From the NCBI GenBank assembly GCA_027531445.1, contig JAPZRK010000110.1, positions 1-39,162 of the forward strand: a DNA stretch of 39,162 bases. The letters run 5' to 3'. The DNA is from Leptospira sp. (lineage in GTDB: Bacteria > Spirochaetota > Leptospiria > Leptospirales > Leptospiraceae). Positions 7,138 through 14,734 of the stretch are shown here, one piece after another. How positions within the stretch are numbered: position 1 is the first letter of the stretch; each line of letters opens with the position of its first letter. The position numbers were made by a program, and so were the translations under genes. The notes under the pieces are model-generated. The model searched no databases. It saw nothing but the letters and a program-made list of their open reading frames with translations, and was not told the DNA's origin.

Positions 7138-8316
7138 ATGGTAGAAAAAGCAATGACCCCGTTCGGAGAAATCGCTCCGAAGACTCCCGCAACCCTCGAT
7201 AAAATCAAAAAAAATATCTACGGACGTTACCTCGAAGAGTTCAACGTTGGAGATATTTACGTGCACCCGAGACAGTTTACTGTCGATCGCTCCTTTGCTC
7301 AGGAATTTGCGACCACTTTTATGGATGCAAACCCTCTTTATCTTTCTAGCGAATATGCAAAGGCACATGGCTTTGAAGATCTGCTCGTCCCTCCGCTTAT
7401 GGTGTTCAATCTTGCACTTTCGATTGGTGTTCAAAATAACAGCGAGAAGGCGTTAGCGAATCTTGGTTATTATAACGCTCAGTTTTTATTGCCAGTATAT
7501 CCTGGAGACACACTTTCCTCTCGAACAAAAATTTTAGCAGTCGATGACAAAGGCCCAGACAAACCAGGTATAGTTCATGTTCGTACACTTTGTATGAATC
7601 AAAAGAATGAAGTTGTTCTCCAATACGAACGTAAGATAATGATCTACCAGTCCAACGGCAAGCCCAAGGGCAATTCAAAACCTGGTGACAAAACAGCATT
7701 CTTTCCTGAGTCCGCAACTCCAGCTCTCAAATTACCAAAACTCCAATTCCCGACAAAATTGAAAGATGTGACTTGGAATCATACATACTTTGAAAACTTC
7801 GAAGCCGGTCAAATCTATGTTCATCAAAATGGACGAACGATTACTGATGAACATTATAATTGGACATATCGCGTTGGAAATACACACCCTTTGCATTATG
7901 ATAAACTCTATTCAGCAGGTATCTCAGGTCCAATGGGCGGTGAACCAGTGGTATATGGTGGACTCGTGTTTGGTTGGTTAACTGGTATGGCATCTCGTGA
8001 CATTAGCGAAAATGCTTTATGGGAAATCGGTTTTACAGAAGGATACCACACCCAACCAGCTTTTTCAGGTGATACAGTAACATGTATTACTCGCATACTT
8101 TCGACCGAAGACAAAGGTTCGGAATATGGCATTCCAGCTGGTGAAGTGCAGATGCAATTGATCGGACTAAAAAACATCAAAGCCAACGATGCTTTGGAAA
8201 AATTTGGGGCTGATTTATTTTTGAAAGAAAATGATAAAAAGAAGTTGGGCAAAGAAAAAATCGCAGAAAAGATTTTTGAAATTGAACGTCGACTTTTAAT
8301 CAAAAAACAACCTTAG
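7138..8316 (+). CDS. Double-MaoC-domain enoyl-CoA hydratase, mesaconyl-CoA hydratase-like
   Basis: The 392-residue protein has two hot-dog (MaoC) halves. From memory, the first half resembles mesaconyl-CoA hydratase of the ethylmalonyl-CoA pathway, notably NLGYYNAQFLLPVYPGDTLS at 108-127 and the GIVHVRT-xxxN-EVVLQYER region. The first half reads MDANPLYLS where MaoC proteins usually have D-x-N-P-x-H, so its active-site His is replaced. The second half keeps GNTHPLHYD at 247-255 (His250, His253), so it probably carries catalysis. The expected reaction is hydration of a C4-C5 enoyl-CoA. ATG 7138 has no Shine-Dalgarno; Met6 (7153) is an alternative. It follows the structured leader at 6873-7137. 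A generic double-MaoC hydratase is the main alternative. Confidence 0.75.
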   Translation: MVEKAMTPFGEIAPKTPATLDKIKKNIYGRYLEEFNVGDIYVHPRQFTVDRSFAQEFATTFMDANPLYLSSEYAKAHGFEDLLVPPLMVFNLALSIGVQNNSEKALANLGYYNAQFLLPVYPGDTLSSRTKILAVDDKGPDKPGIVHVRTLCMNQKNEVVLQYERKIMIYQSNGKPKGNSKPGDKTAFFPESATPALKLPKLQFPTKLKDVTWNHTYFENFEAGQIYVHQNGRTITDEHYNWTYRVGNTHPLHYDKLYSAGISGPMGGEPVVYGGLVFGWLTGMASRDISENALWEIGFTEGYHTQPAFSGDTVTCITRILSTEDKGSEYGIPAGEVQMQLIGLKNIKANDALEKFGADLFLKENDKKKLGKEKIAEKIFEIERRLLIKKQP

Positions 8317-8430
8317 ATACAAAAAAAGACAGGTTTACTCTTCGATACGAATTTTGTATCGGAGAGGTTGTCCTTTCTAAAAAATCAATTTTTCCTTTCC
8401 TTCATTCTCACAACTTCGAATGATTCTTTT

Positions 8431-9462
8431 ATGATCATCACACATCCCAAACGCATCCCACCGATGGAAGAGATTGGTGATGACATTTTTAAAATCATTC
8501 TCCCTCAGCCATTTTATGCCCCGAATAATATCTACATTTACCATGGGGATGACGGACTGATTCTTATCGATTCAGGTTATATTGAATCTATTCCTATGTT
8601 GCAGGCTTCTCTTCGAACTCGTGGCTATTCTTTAAAAGACATACGACATGTGATCTATACGCACAACCACCTAGACCACATATCCTCCGCACTCGTATTA
8701 AAAGCCTATGCTCCCAAAGCAATTTTTTATGGTTACCGTGCCATGCAATCCGGAGTCGGAAACTATTTAGAGTCTATGCATCTATTTGAAGAAGCAACTG
8801 AGGATCTCTTTCGAACAGCCTACGGTGATCCTTTGGAACTTGAAAAGATTCTAAATGCCTCGCGCAATGGCTGGAATACTTTCTATAGCAAATTCAAGGA
8901 GACAAAAAAAGGAGATCCGAATTTAAAAATAGATGTAACCATTGATCATAACGATTCATTGGAGTTAGGTGGTAGAAAATTTCGATTTATCCACACTCCC
9001 GGCCACAATCTTTATCATATTACCCCAGTCTGCCCAAAATCTGGTGTCTACTTTTCAGGGGATTTGATTATCGCAAATTTAACCGCAATTTATTCACAAT
9101 TGGACGGAAGTTTAAGCGACTACCATTTCACTTTATCAAAACTTTTAGAAGAACCGATCAGACGGCTTCTTCCCGCCCACGGTCATGAAATAGAAGATCC
9201 CAAAAAGACAATTTTACTTGTGAAAAAAACTCTTTCGATTTTGGAAAAGGGAGTGATTCGAAGGTTACGCGAAGGTTCTTCAGATCTGCTTCATCTTATG
9301 GAAGCGGCCATCGGAAAAAAGGTACATAACGGTGGTCACCTACCTACGGCCCTGGGACTGATTTATTCCATTGTACAAAAGTTAGTTTTGGAAGGTTGGA
9401 TTCGTATTGAATCACGAGAAAATGGATATGAGATTTTTCACTTGCTAGATTCGAGAAAATAA
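8431..9462 (+). CDS. Metallo-beta-lactamase fold hydrolase (LACTB2-like)
   Basis: The protein has the zinc-binding motif THNHLDH, a second histidine in HTPGHN, an aspartate in YFSGDLIIAN and a late histidine in LLPAHGHEI, giving a full metallo-beta-lactamase site. After the core, a C-terminal helical segment (ILEKGVIRRLREGSSDLLHLME ... LVLEGWIRIE) looks like the winged-helix tail found in LACTB2-type proteins. Substrates in this group range from thioesters to nucleic acids, so the reaction is not assigned. The frame opens at TTG 8368, but GGAGAGG there directly abuts the start codon; ATG 8431 is preferred and ATG 8464 is also possible. It converges on the DUF2079 gene with a gap of seven bases. 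Confidence 0.85.
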   Translation: MIITHPKRIPPMEEIGDDIFKIILPQPFYAPNNIYIYHGDDGLILIDSGYIESIPMLQASLRTRGYSLKDIRHVIYTHNHLDHISSALVLKAYAPKAIFYGYRAMQSGVGNYLESMHLFEEATEDLFRTAYGDPLELEKILNASRNGWNTFYSKFKETKKGDPNLKIDVTIDHNDSLELGGRKFRFIHTPGHNLYHITPVCPKSGVYFSGDLIIANLTAIYSQLDGSLSDYHFTLSKLLEEPIRRLLPAHGHEIEDPKKTILLVKKTLSILEKGVIRRLREGSSDLLHLMEAAIGKKVHNGGHLPTALGLIYSIVQKLVLEGWIRIESRENGYEIFHLLDSRK

Positions 9463-9469
9463 GTCGTTT

Positions 9470-11122
9470 TTAAAGTTTCCATACTTCGATCCAATTTCCT
9501 TTGAATAATAATGATTTTCCATAGGGACGAAAGGATAGAATTGTTTCCGATGTTAAATACCGGTCAATGGTGATTTTGGGTGCGATCACAAGATAGGATT
9601 GTGATTCCCTCGCTTCTTTCAAATTGATTACTTTCAAAGGTTTCAGTTTTGCTTCCTTTGGCATAAAGAAAGAAAGATTGAATTGTGAGAAGATGACAGG
9701 CATCTCACAATTTGGAGATGGATTGTTGATAAAATCATCTTGGAGCAGTTTTTTTATTAGTTCTAGTTCCGATACGACGGCATTCATCTCCACTCCCAAA
9801 TTTCCTTCCGAACGAATCGTACTTGAAGAAAGTGGATAATTTGTGTCCTTGACGTTCAGATACATCACGAGCGTTAGAACGATCATACAAGCCCAAACGG
9901 GAATCAACTGCCTCTTTTTTCTCCATAACAATCCCGCATACAAAAGAAAAGAAACGATCGTATAACTATAGTATGCATACACTTCGTGGTGCCACGGCCT
10001 TGTTGAGAGAGCATGCGTAAGGTAAACGAGTGCTAAACCTAAAAATGCTAAAATATCTGTAACGCCCGCAAGTCCCCCAGCTACAAGAATTGATATAAAA
10101 ATTGAAAAACTCTTGCCGATACCAGTCACTTTTTTTAAGTCATTCGGGTATTCTTTGGAAAGTTCGTTCATCCAACCAATCGATTCAGCTTCACCATACA
10201 TAGTAGGTATGATAAAGATTGCGATCATTAGATATATCGCAATCAAAGCGGAGATGATGTTTAAAATCACATTTTTTCCCCGAGATAGGAGTAGGGCTGG
10301 AAAGAAGTACAATAACATATAGATTCCGATATCTTCTTTTACCATTAGCAGTAAAAGAAGAGACAAAACTGTTGGCATGAAGATGTAAAAATTCTTTTTC
10401 TCTTGGCTATCCTTCCAATTCTCATAGTATCCGAAAAAAATTGCCGACAAAGGGAAAACGAGTATTTCGAAATGATAGCTTGTTGCGAGTCGATAGATAA
10501 AAATGTTGGATAGCATACAAACAAAAAGTAGGTAACCAATATCGAAATTGTTTTCGCTACTTGAAGGTTTTGTCTGATCACTACCACTTTGTTTTTGTAA
10601 AAAAAGACGTGTCCAAAGAATCACTCCAAGACAAAAATAAAAATAGATCCCTATCGCATAACCCCAACGGCCAACTGGCAAAAGTTCAAAAGGTAAAAAC
10701 AAAATGAGTGCGGGAGCAAAATGATGCGAAAGATACGAGCCATTTCCATTACTTGAATAATAACTAGAATAGAATCCATCACCGCGAAGTAAACTTCGAA
10801 CGACCTCTTGCATTCCAATATAATCAGCATCATGGAAAAGGAGAGTCTCCGCAAATGCCTTCGTTAGTTGGGTGTAATGCCAACCAAAAGCGAATAGGCT
10901 AATGGTAACACAGGTTACTATGAAAATTTGATTTGGAACCTGATTTAGGATTTGATAAATCTTTGTTCGATATTGAGGAGTTTTCTTTCTACTTCTATAG
11001 GCGAAAATATAGGCAAAAAAATAAAAAAGAAAAAGCCCTTGTTTAAGGGGCTTTTCCAGAGGTTGTGGGAGAAAAAAAAGGAGACTGGAAAGTGTAGAAA
11101 TTAATAGAAGTAAATAAAACAC
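9470..11122 (-). CDS. DUF2079 family polytopic membrane protein
   Basis: The 550-residue protein has roughly eleven to thirteen hydrophobic helices. A DUF2079-like block occupies residues about 95-155: FHDADYIGMQEVVRSLLRGDGFY, then SYLSHHFAPALILFLPFELLP. Members look like GT-C glycosyltransferase-fold inner-membrane proteins, and a role in envelope sugar transfer is an inference only. The C-terminal soluble part (residues about 440-550) would face the periplasm. The start is GTG 11122, directly after the stop (TAG) of the upstream lyase gene, so the two are likely co-transcribed and coupled. Confidence 0.75.
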   Translation of the reverse strand: MFYLLLLISTLSSLLFFLPQPLEKPLKQGLFLFYFFAYIFAYRSRKKTPQYRTKIYQILNQVPNQIFIVTCVTISLFAFGWHYTQLTKAFAETLLFHDADYIGMQEVVRSLLRGDGFYSSYYSSNGNGSYLSHHFAPALILFLPFELLPVGRWGYAIGIYFYFCLGVILWTRLFLQKQSGSDQTKPSSSENNFDIGYLLFVCMLSNIFIYRLATSYHFEILVFPLSAIFFGYYENWKDSQEKKNFYIFMPTVLSLLLLLMVKEDIGIYMLLYFFPALLLSRGKNVILNIISALIAIYLMIAIFIIPTMYGEAESIGWMNELSKEYPNDLKKVTGIGKSFSIFISILVAGGLAGVTDILAFLGLALVYLTHALSTRPWHHEVYAYYSYTIVSFLLYAGLLWRKKRQLIPVWACMIVLTLVMYLNVKDTNYPLSSSTIRSEGNLGVEMNAVVSELELIKKLLQDDFINNPSPNCEMPVIFSQFNLSFFMPKEAKLKPLKVINLKEARESQSYLVIAPKITIDRYLTSETILSFRPYGKSLLFKGNWIEVWKL

Positions 11123-11914
11123 CTAACGTATAAAGTAAAGCACTTTTCTTTCGCCGATACGCTCTCGGTTGATTTCGACTCGATTTCGGTAATAATACCC
11201 CTTCTCTGGAAAGGCCTTGGCAAATACTTCATAAAGATCCATTTCAAAAACCAACATACATTCTGCGACGTCTGTCTCACTAATAGACATAGCTTTTTTT
11301 GTATCTACCATCACATGACGAGAATTGATAAAATCGGGCTCAATTTCCGTTGCAATTAGCCCGAAGTTGAGTTTGGTGATCGTGCCGCCAACAGACGTTT
11401 GTTTTCCGCGAATTTTTGCTTCTTGGATGATCCTTTTGGAAATACGAGTCACTTCTTTGTCGTCTGGTTTTTTGTCCATGCTGGCAGAAAGATCTGATCT
11501 TGCCGCCGTAACTTGAGTCAAATCAGAGAATGCCTTACTATCGAAAATATCCATCAGATTACGATAACCTGTAATCGTTTCCATATTGATGGATTTTTTT
11601 AATTTGTCATAATCACTTGTCGCGAGAAGATTTTTGAGTGTTCCAATAAAATTGCGAAGGGCATATTCGGATTCAACCATGGGTGCAGACATCCCTGATA
11701 CACCGATGCGGTGACAGATACGGATGTCATTTCTTGCCTCTGGTCCACCTATTTTGACGGAGAGTGGAAGAATCCCATTACAAATGGTTTGAAGGAGCTC
11801 AATTTCAGACTCGCCCATATCTTCGGTTTCTGTTCCTGTTTTCAGCGAGACAAAGGCATAGTTTTCCTTCATTTCAAGAAGAGTTTTGCGAAGCGAAAGT
11901 AAGTTCTTTTCCAT
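11123..11914 (-). CDS. HpcH/HpaI aldolase or citrate lyase-like protein
   Basis: The 263-residue protein carries motifs of the HpcH/HpaI and CitE superfamily of TIM-barrel lyases: KIGGPEARNDIR at 54-65 and APMVESEYALRNF at 77-89. These lyases cleave C-C bonds of 2-oxo acids or CoA esters with a divalent metal. The substrate here is not evident. The frame extends to 11959, but ATG 11914 is chosen because CAGGAG lies six bases upstream of it. The stop abuts the GTG of the DUF2079 gene. It is divergent from lepB. Confidence 0.75.
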   Translation of the reverse strand: MEKNLLSLRKTLLEMKENYAFVSLKTGTETEDMGESEIELLQTICNGILPLSVKIGGPEARNDIRICHRIGVSGMSAPMVESEYALRNFIGTLKNLLATSDYDKLKKSINMETITGYRNLMDIFDSKAFSDLTQVTAARSDLSASMDKKPDDKEVTRISKRIIQEAKIRGKQTSVGGTITKLNFGLIATEIEPDFINSRHVMVDTKKAMSISETDVAECMLVFEMDLYEVFAKAFPEKGYYYRNRVEINRERIGERKVLYFIR

Positions 11915-11984
11915 ATGATGCTCCTGGTATGGTATCGGATTTAACTCGAAATCGTACAAGTCTTTCTCAAACTTTTTCCTCGGG

Positions 11985-12012
11985 TTGACAGATTTTTCTC
12001 CAAATCTACCGT
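11985..12012 (+). promoter_or_regulatory. Promoter of lepB, possibly giving a leaderless mRNA
   Basis: A perfect -35 TTGACA at 11985-11990 is followed after 16 bases by TACCGT at 12007-12012, a weak -10. The predicted start falls at about 12019, within a base or two of the lepB ATG at 12020, and no ribosome site precedes that ATG. Confidence 0.45.
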
Positions 12013-12019
12013 CTCCCGT

Positions 12020-13063
12020 ATGGGAATTTTTTCCTCACAATCCGAAAATCCAAACAAACCCCAAGCCAAAGAAGAACCGAAAGAAGGGGTCATTGCCTCA
12101 ACGGTATCATTTGCCCTTATTGTCGTTCTTGTCTTTGCATTCAAATCTTCTATCTTAGATGCCAACAATATCCCATCTGGTTCAATGATCCCGACACTTA
12201 AAATTGGGGACTTTTTATTTGTAAACAAGATGCGTTATTCGATACGTATGCCATTTACCGAAAAAGAATTATATCGTATCGACGAACCCAAACGAGGTGA
12301 CATCGTAACATTCATTCCTCCATCCTCTGCGCTTTCATCAGAAGACGCACGAACAGGTATATTCGCAAAGAGATTTGTAAAGCGAGTCGTTGGCATTCCA
12401 GGTGACACCATTCGTATCACAAGAAAGGAAGCTGAAGTTCAAGGTAGACGTTCTGTTCTTTATGCAGTCATTGAATATAAAGAAAATGGTAGTTCAGAAT
12501 TCCAAAATTACTCGCCTCGCTCTGTGCCCATTGGCGAAGAGTTGAATGACTTGGATAATGTGGACGCTTCGCAAAGATCCCTGTTTATCGAAAAAAAGAG
12601 AGACTTTGAACACTATGTCTTGGAAGGCGGAGAGGATGATCGGCGACCATTCCTAACGGGCTTTAGTTGTGATTTTTCGACAGGATGTTTGATTCCTGAA
12701 GGTCACTATATGGTCATGGGTGACAATAGAGATGACTCTCATGACTCTCGAGCTTGGGGATTTGTATCCAGAGAAGACATCCTCGGAAAAGCATTGGTTA
12801 TCTATTTTTCTATCGATTGGAAGGATTTTACCTGCGAATACAAAAGCGGAAAGGAGCTTGCTGAGAAAGGCAAAGAGTTCGCCGAGCGATTCGAAGGCGA
12901 AGCGTTGGAAAATCGATGCCATCCCAGTGAAGTATATTCCTCATCCGTATCATACCGCTATATTGAAGATGAAACAAGATTTGGATGGATAGAACGTACT
13001 CTTCGCTATCGACTCTGGAGACTTAGTGTTAGGTGGAGTCGGATCGGAAATCTGTTAAAATAA
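12020..13063 (+). CDS. lepB: Signal peptidase I
   Basis: The 347-residue protein has one N-terminal membrane anchor (residues about 24-41) and a periplasmic catalytic domain that removes signal peptides from exported proteins. The catalytic Ser55 lies in IPSGSMIPTL and the general-base Lys121 in KRVVGIPGD; the late signature MGDNRDDSHDSRAWG is present. An insertion separates residues about 133-200. After the usual end of the fold a charged tail of roughly 80 residues (KSGKELAEKGKEFAERFEGE and on) extends the protein beyond typical length. The ATG lacks a Shine-Dalgarno, consistent with a leaderless transcript from 11985-12012. The AtpZ-like gene follows after eight bases. Confidence 0.93.
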   Translation: MGIFSSQSENPNKPQAKEEPKEGVIASTVSFALIVVLVFAFKSSILDANNIPSGSMIPTLKIGDFLFVNKMRYSIRMPFTEKELYRIDEPKRGDIVTFIPPSSALSSEDARTGIFAKRFVKRVVGIPGDTIRITRKEAEVQGRRSVLYAVIEYKENGSSEFQNYSPRSVPIGEELNDLDNVDASQRSLFIEKKRDFEHYVLEGGEDDRRPFLTGFSCDFSTGCLIPEGHYMVMGDNRDDSHDSRAWGFVSREDILGKALVIYFSIDWKDFTCEYKSGKELAEKGKEFAERFEGEALENRCHPSEVYSSSVSYRYIEDETRFGWIERTLRYRLWRLSVRWSRIGNLLK

Positions 13064-13071
13064 TTCCTTTC

Positions 13072-13278
13072 ATGAAAGGCGACAAAAATGAAAAATCGCC
13101 CATGGCAATGGCGGGTGCTGGTTTTGAGTTTGTAAGTTCGATTGCTCTTTTTGTCGGCGGGGGATACTTCGCTGATGAATACTTCCAAACCACGCCTGGT
13201 CTATTGCTTACCGGTTTTTTCCTCGGTTTCGGTTATGCATTTTATATTCTCATCAAAAGGGCAAAAGAAAACGAATAA
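13072..13278 (+). CDS. AtpZ/AtpI-family small membrane protein
   Basis: The 68-residue protein has two membrane helices, each with small-residue runs (AMAGAGFEFVSSIALFVGGG and LLLTGFFLGFGYAFYILI), the pattern of AtpZ/AtpI proteins encoded near ATP synthase operons. In other bacteria such proteins help c-ring assembly or magnesium supply. It lies between lepB and gpx, about 1.1 kb upstream of the atpI-like gene, so it is separated from the main operon. ATG 13072 is chosen over an earlier in-frame GTG at 13033 that would overlap lepB. Confidence 0.7.
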   Translation: MKGDKNEKSPMAMAGAGFEFVSSIALFVGGGYFADEYFQTTPGLLLTGFFLGFGYAFYILIKRAKENE

Positions 13279-13292
13279 TTTTTTATTTTCTT

Positions 13293-13323
13293 AATTAAAT
13301 TGTGCGCAATTTAATTGTGCGCA
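13293..13323. promoter_or_regulatory. OhrR-type operator upstream of gpx
   Basis: Positions 13293-13316 form a 24-bp palindrome centred on GTGCGC (13302-13307) with a single mismatched pair. A second copy of AATTGTGCGCA lies at 13313-13323, 15 bp downstream. AT-rich dyads around GTGCGC or GCGCAC resemble OhrR/MarR operators, and an OhrR-like gene lies at 13824-14270. The site is 26 bases upstream of gpx, in the promoter region. Confidence 0.65.
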
Positions 13324-13348
13324 TGTCTAAATAACAAAGTAGGTTTAT

Positions 13349-13837
13349 ATGTCAGATTCCTTTTATGATCTCAAAGTTAAGCGGGGAAGTGAAGAAGTTC
13401 CCATGTCCAAATACAAAGACAAAGTCTTATTGGTAGTAAATACGGCTAGCCAGTGCGGCTTTACGCCCCAATACCAAGGTTTGCAAGACCTTTATACAAA
13501 AATGAGCCCGAAAGGTTTTGAATTGCTCGCATTTCCTTGCAATCAATTCGGTGAACAGGAGCCAGGTAGCGATGCCGAGATCAAACTTTTTTGTGAGCGA
13601 ACATTCAATACTACATTTCCTATTTTTTCTAAATTGGAAGTAAATGGTCCAAATACCGATCCGCTTTTCCTTCATTTAAAAAAGAAAGCTCCAGGAGTTT
13701 TTGGATCTTTAGATATCAAGTGGAACTTTACGAAGTTCCTGGTAGATAAAGAAGGCAATGTCGTCAAAAGATATGCTCCTGTAACGAAGCCAGAAGCGAT
13801 TGAAAAGGATATCGAGGAATTGCTTGCCGGAAAATAA
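13349..13837 (+). CDS. Glutathione peroxidase family protein (cysteine type)
   Basis: The 162-residue protein should reduce hydrogen peroxide and organic hydroperoxides. The peroxidatic Cys36 is in NTASQCGFTPQY, the FPCNQFGEQEPG motif is at 62-73, and WNFTKFLVDKEG at 125-136 supplies the active-site Trp and Asn. Cys82 in FCERTF is placed where thioredoxin-dependent GPx enzymes have a resolving cysteine, so thioredoxin rather than glutathione may be the reductant (inference). There is no signal peptide. It is followed by, and overlaps, the ohrR gene, and an OhrR-type palindrome lies just upstream, which points to control by organic peroxide. Confidence 0.92.
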   Translation: MSDSFYDLKVKRGSEEVPMSKYKDKVLLVVNTASQCGFTPQYQGLQDLYTKMSPKGFELLAFPCNQFGEQEPGSDAEIKLFCERTFNTTFPIFSKLEVNGPNTDPLFLHLKKKAPGVFGSLDIKWNFTKFLVDKEGNVVKRYAPVTKPEAIEKDIEELLAGK

Positions 13838-14270
13838 GAATTCAACAATTGATTCTCTGTTACTCGGGAATCAAATTTGTTTTCCTCTCTATTCGGCAAC
13901 CAATCGACTCATGCGTTTGTATCGACCAATTTTGAAAAAAATTGGTCTAACCTACCCGCAGTATTTGGTAATGATGGTGCTTTGGGAATCGGACGAACAG
14001 ACCGTAACAAGTCTAGGCAATAGGTTGTATTTGGATTCAGGAACTCTCACACCTCTTTTGAAACGGTTGGAGAGATCTGGTTTGATCCAAAGAAAAAGAA
14101 GTGAAGCGGATGAAAGGTTTCTTCTCGTTTCCCTGACAAAAAATGGAAAACTTCTGAAATCCAAAGCACAATCTGTACCAACAAAGATTCTTGAAATATC
14201 AGGTGTCTCCCTAGAAGAAGCCCTCCCACTTAAAATGGTCTTAGAAAAATTGGCTCCTATCGTTAGCTGA
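13824..14270 (+). CDS. ohrR: OhrR-like organic-peroxide repressor (MarR family)
   Basis: The 148-residue protein follows the OhrR pattern closely: NQICFPLYSATNRLMRLYRP with the sensing Cys19, then LTYPQYLVMMVLWE, the recognition-helix region LYLDSGTLTPLLKRLE and the wing KRSEADERFLLVSLT. OhrR dimers release DNA when that Cys is oxidised by organic hydroperoxide. TTG 13824 is preferred as start because GAGG lies six bases before it and the resulting length equals the family norm; an earlier in-frame TTG is at 13800. The start overlaps the gpx end by 14 bases, so gpx-ohrR are coupled. No ohr gene is present; gpx appears to take its place as target. Confidence 0.85.
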   Translation: MPENKNSTIDSLLLGNQICFPLYSATNRLMRLYRPILKKIGLTYPQYLVMMVLWESDEQTVTSLGNRLYLDSGTLTPLLKRLERSGLIQRKRSEADERFLLVSLTKNGKLLKSKAQSVPTKILEISGVSLEEALPLKMVLEKLAPIVS

Positions 14271-14353
14271 TTCTTGGTATAAAAAAAAGATAGATCACGT
14301 TTTTGCAAAAACCATTGACGAGTGGGGCCTACGTACCGGAAACTTGACCTCCC

Positions 14354-14734
14354 ATGGATCTATTTCAGCTCAATCTAAAACGGTTCCATTTTTTTTATCT
14401 CTCTTTCTTTTTCGTTTCGATTTTGGGTTTAGTTCCCGTCGTTTACACCGTTTTAGGCGAACAATTTTTGCTCGTCTTTTATTTAGGTTTTTTGATTTCC
14501 TTTTTCATCCAATTCGGATTCACCGAATTGAGATTTTTACCCATCTATAAACCGACCTCGGAAGTTTCGGGCTTTTCGATTTTTACGGTCGTGCTCTCTT
14601 TTTTTGTCAATCTTTCAACTGTTTCCGCCATTTTGATTCTAGAATATCCTTTTGAGACGATCATTGGATTTTTAATTGCCTATTTCTTACACCTTCTATT
14701 CCTTGTAATTGCGAGCTATTTTAGTGGAAAATAA
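14354..14734 (+). CDS. ATP synthase operon-leading membrane protein (AtpI-like)
   Basis: The 126-residue protein is almost wholly hydrophobic, with four predicted helices (residues about 10-34, 38-56, 73-95 and 100-122). It has no motif I can name, but its position directly upstream of atpB, with a short overlap, and its size match AtpI proteins that aid c-ring assembly. The call therefore rests on context. ATG 14354 has no clear ribosome site. The end overlaps the atpB start. Confidence 0.55.
   Translation: MDLFQLNLKRFHFFYLSFFFVSILGLVPVVYTVLGEQFLLVFYLGFLISFFIQFGFTELRFLPIYKPTSEVSGFSIFTVVLSFFVNLSTVSAILILEYPFETIIGFLIAYFLHLLFLVIASYFSGK

Noticed and set aside
6871..7434. 187-codon minus-strand ORF across the leader and the hydratase start
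   Set aside because: It runs antisense through the leader and about 300 bases of a clear hydratase gene, has no recognisable domain, and fits the plus-strand promoter and ribosome site poorly.
8343..8361. CGATAC/GTATCG hairpin after the hydratase gene
   Set aside because: A six-bp stem with no T-run; too weak to call a terminator, although it lies at the possible TTG start of the next gene.
13033..13071. Upstream extension of the AtpZ-like gene to GTG 13033
   Set aside because: It overlaps lepB and adds charged residues not expected in the family; ATG 13072 fits better.
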